A stretch of DNA of 26,333 nucleotides from a virus. The notes under the pieces were generated by a model. The model saw nothing but the letters and a program-made list of their open reading frames with translations. It searched no databases and was not told where the DNA came from. Where the stretch lies: IMG/VR virus record IMGVR_UViG_3300025402_000057, positions 1 through 26,333 of that record, one strand, 5' to 3'. Within the stretch, counting starts at the first letter, position 1, and each line of letters begins with the position of its first letter. This document shows, piece by piece, positions 25,965 through 26,333 of the stretch. The position numbers and the translations under genes are program-made.

Positions 25965-26146
25965 CACTTTGTAATGACACATTGTCCAATTATTATAGGA
26001 CAAATTTTAACTTGATGCAACACCATAAATATAATCTAACGGAACTGGAAAACATGTTACCGTGGGAAAGGGACATTTATGTTGCTCTCCTTATCAAACA
26101 TGTAGAAGAAGAAAACGAAAGGATTAAACAACTTAATAAAAAATGA
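25958..26146 (+). CDS. gp51-like hub assembly segment, -1 frame extension of gp26
   Basis: After the slip the -1 frame continues 62 residues. It includes LSNYYRTNFNLMQHHKYNLT, ELENMLPWERDIYVALLIKH and VEEENERIKQ, a helical Glu/Lys-rich block with the PWERDIYVALL motif of short tail-assembly frames annotated near gp26 or as gp51 in T4-like phages. The combined gp26-extension product would be 300 residues. The protein-like pattern starts upstream of the first ATG (26015), which would give 43 residues; that ATG has only AGGA 14 bases away, inside a hairpin stem, and a later ATG (26054) would discard the QHHKYNL part. T4 gp51 is far longer, so the name is by position only. Its TGA overlaps the next ATG (ATGA). 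Either a frameshift product or a separate short protein is possible; I favour the frameshift. Confidence 0.65.
   Translation, partial: RIALCNDTLSNYYRTNFNLMQHHKYNLTELENMLPWERDIYVALLIKHVEEENERIKQLNKK
25982..26003 (+). other. Hairpin downstream of frameshift site
   Basis: ttgtcc (25982-25987) pairs perfectly with ggacaa (25998-26003) over a 10-base AT loop. It may stimulate frameshifting or take part in a pseudoknot. It also buries the AGGA that could serve as a ribosome site for the ATG at 26015. The short stem and lack of a T run make a terminator unlikely. Confidence 0.45.
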
Positions 26147-26333
26147 AAATAAAAAACTCAAAGGGTAAAAAATCTTCAGTAATTCCTGAAGTTAAAGAGT
26201 CTCCAACAACTCCTACAGTTAAAGAGTCTCCAACAACTCCTACAGTAGAACAAGTTACATCTGCAACTCCTACAGTTAAAGAGTCTCCAACAACTCCTAC
26301 AGTAGAACAAGTTACATCTGCAACTCCTACAGT
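26143..26333 (+). CDS. Start of a Thr/Pro-repeat structural protein, cut by window edge
   Basis: The ATG at 26143 overlaps the preceding TGA by 4 bases (ATGA), and 63 codons are visible with no stop. The first 16 residues are Lys/Ser-rich (MKIKNSKGKKSSVIPE). The rest is tandem units VKESPTTPT and VEQVTSATPT in the order A-A-B-A-B. Nothing can be said about the body. Its place directly after a tail-assembly frame (where tape measure genes usually sit) makes a tape measure or other long tail protein possible, but this is a guess. The Thr/Pro-rich repeats look like a flexible, exposed linker. Confidence 0.75.
   Translation, partial: MKIKNSKGKKSSVIPEVKESPTTPTVKESPTTPTVEQVTSATPTVKESPTTPTVEQVTSATPT
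26191..26331 (+). repeat. 27- and 30-base tandem repeats in the last gene
   Basis: Unit A (27 bases, VKESPTTPT) occurs at 26191, 26218 and 26275. Unit B (30 bases, VEQVTSATPT) occurs at 26245 and 26302. A and B together repeat as a 57-base block. Copies are identical at the nucleotide level, including codon choice, which indicates recent duplication. The array runs into the window edge. Confidence 0.95.

Noticed and set aside
25982-26003. Hairpin as an intrinsic terminator after gp26
   Set aside because: Only six pairs, low GC, no T run after it, and the coding frame continues through it.
26024-26031. CATAAATA as a plus-strand late promoter
   Set aside because: It lies inside the protein-like -1 frame, has one mismatch, and the next ATG is 23 bases on without a clear ribosome site. 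Not excluded, but weak.

Overview
This window is part of a T4-like (myovirus) bacteriophage genome. It is AT-rich and tightly packed, with genes that touch or overlap at almost every junction. It carries almost the whole baseplate and tail-fibre module. The protein types (an N-terminal DUF4815-type giant structural protein, cyanophage-style gp8, gp6, gp48 and gp53, and a very short gp51-like reading frame) resemble T4-like phages of marine and freshwater bacteria (cyanophages, pelagimyophages) more than enteric T4. I see no tRNA, host gene, photosynthesis gene, insertion sequence or CRISPR array, so the host cannot be named.

Layout. Bases 1-23366 are one minus-strand block. In transcription order it encodes gp48 (tail tube cap), gp53 (wedge), a gp27-like hub protein, gp5 (hub needle, here fused to a GH19 lysozyme-like domain), gp25, gp6, a large protein in the gp7 position, a fibre-like protein, gp8, a 2276-residue DUF4815-type structural protein, a small coiled-coil protein, a fibre with a C-terminal S74 chaperone/peptidase domain, a small BppU-like protein, and a collagen-like fibre that runs off the left edge. 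Bases 23447-26333 are read in the plus direction: gp4 (head completion), a gp2-like protein, a tail-tube-like protein (probably gp54), gp26, a gp51-like short frame, and the start of a Thr/Pro-repeat protein that runs off the right edge. The two blocks diverge from an 80-base gap.

Control. Two exact copies of the T4 late promoter box TATAAATA lie on the minus strand, one upstream of gp48 at the head of the block and one just upstream of gp25. Most other genes appear to be translated by coupling (TGATG, TAATG and ATGA overlaps, or gaps of a few bases).

How the genes work together. gp27 and gp5 form the central hub and needle. gp48 and gp54 cap the hub and start the tail tube. gp53, gp25, gp6, the gp7-position protein and gp8 build the wedges. 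The giant DUF4815 protein, the fibres and the collagen-like protein are the likely host-contact layer. gp26 and its downstream frame are assembly factors.

Most notable points: (1) a T TTT TTC slippery heptamer three codons before the gp26 stop, where a -1 shift opens a frame running without interruption into the conserved-looking gp51-like segment; (2) a hub protein whose lysozyme domain is of a different family and in a different place from T4 gp5; (3) a Gly/Tyr-rich beta-repeat shared by four different baseplate proteins; (4) near-identical 18-base repeats encoding a proline-free, Thr/Gln-rich collagen; (5) both window ends fall inside tandem repeats.
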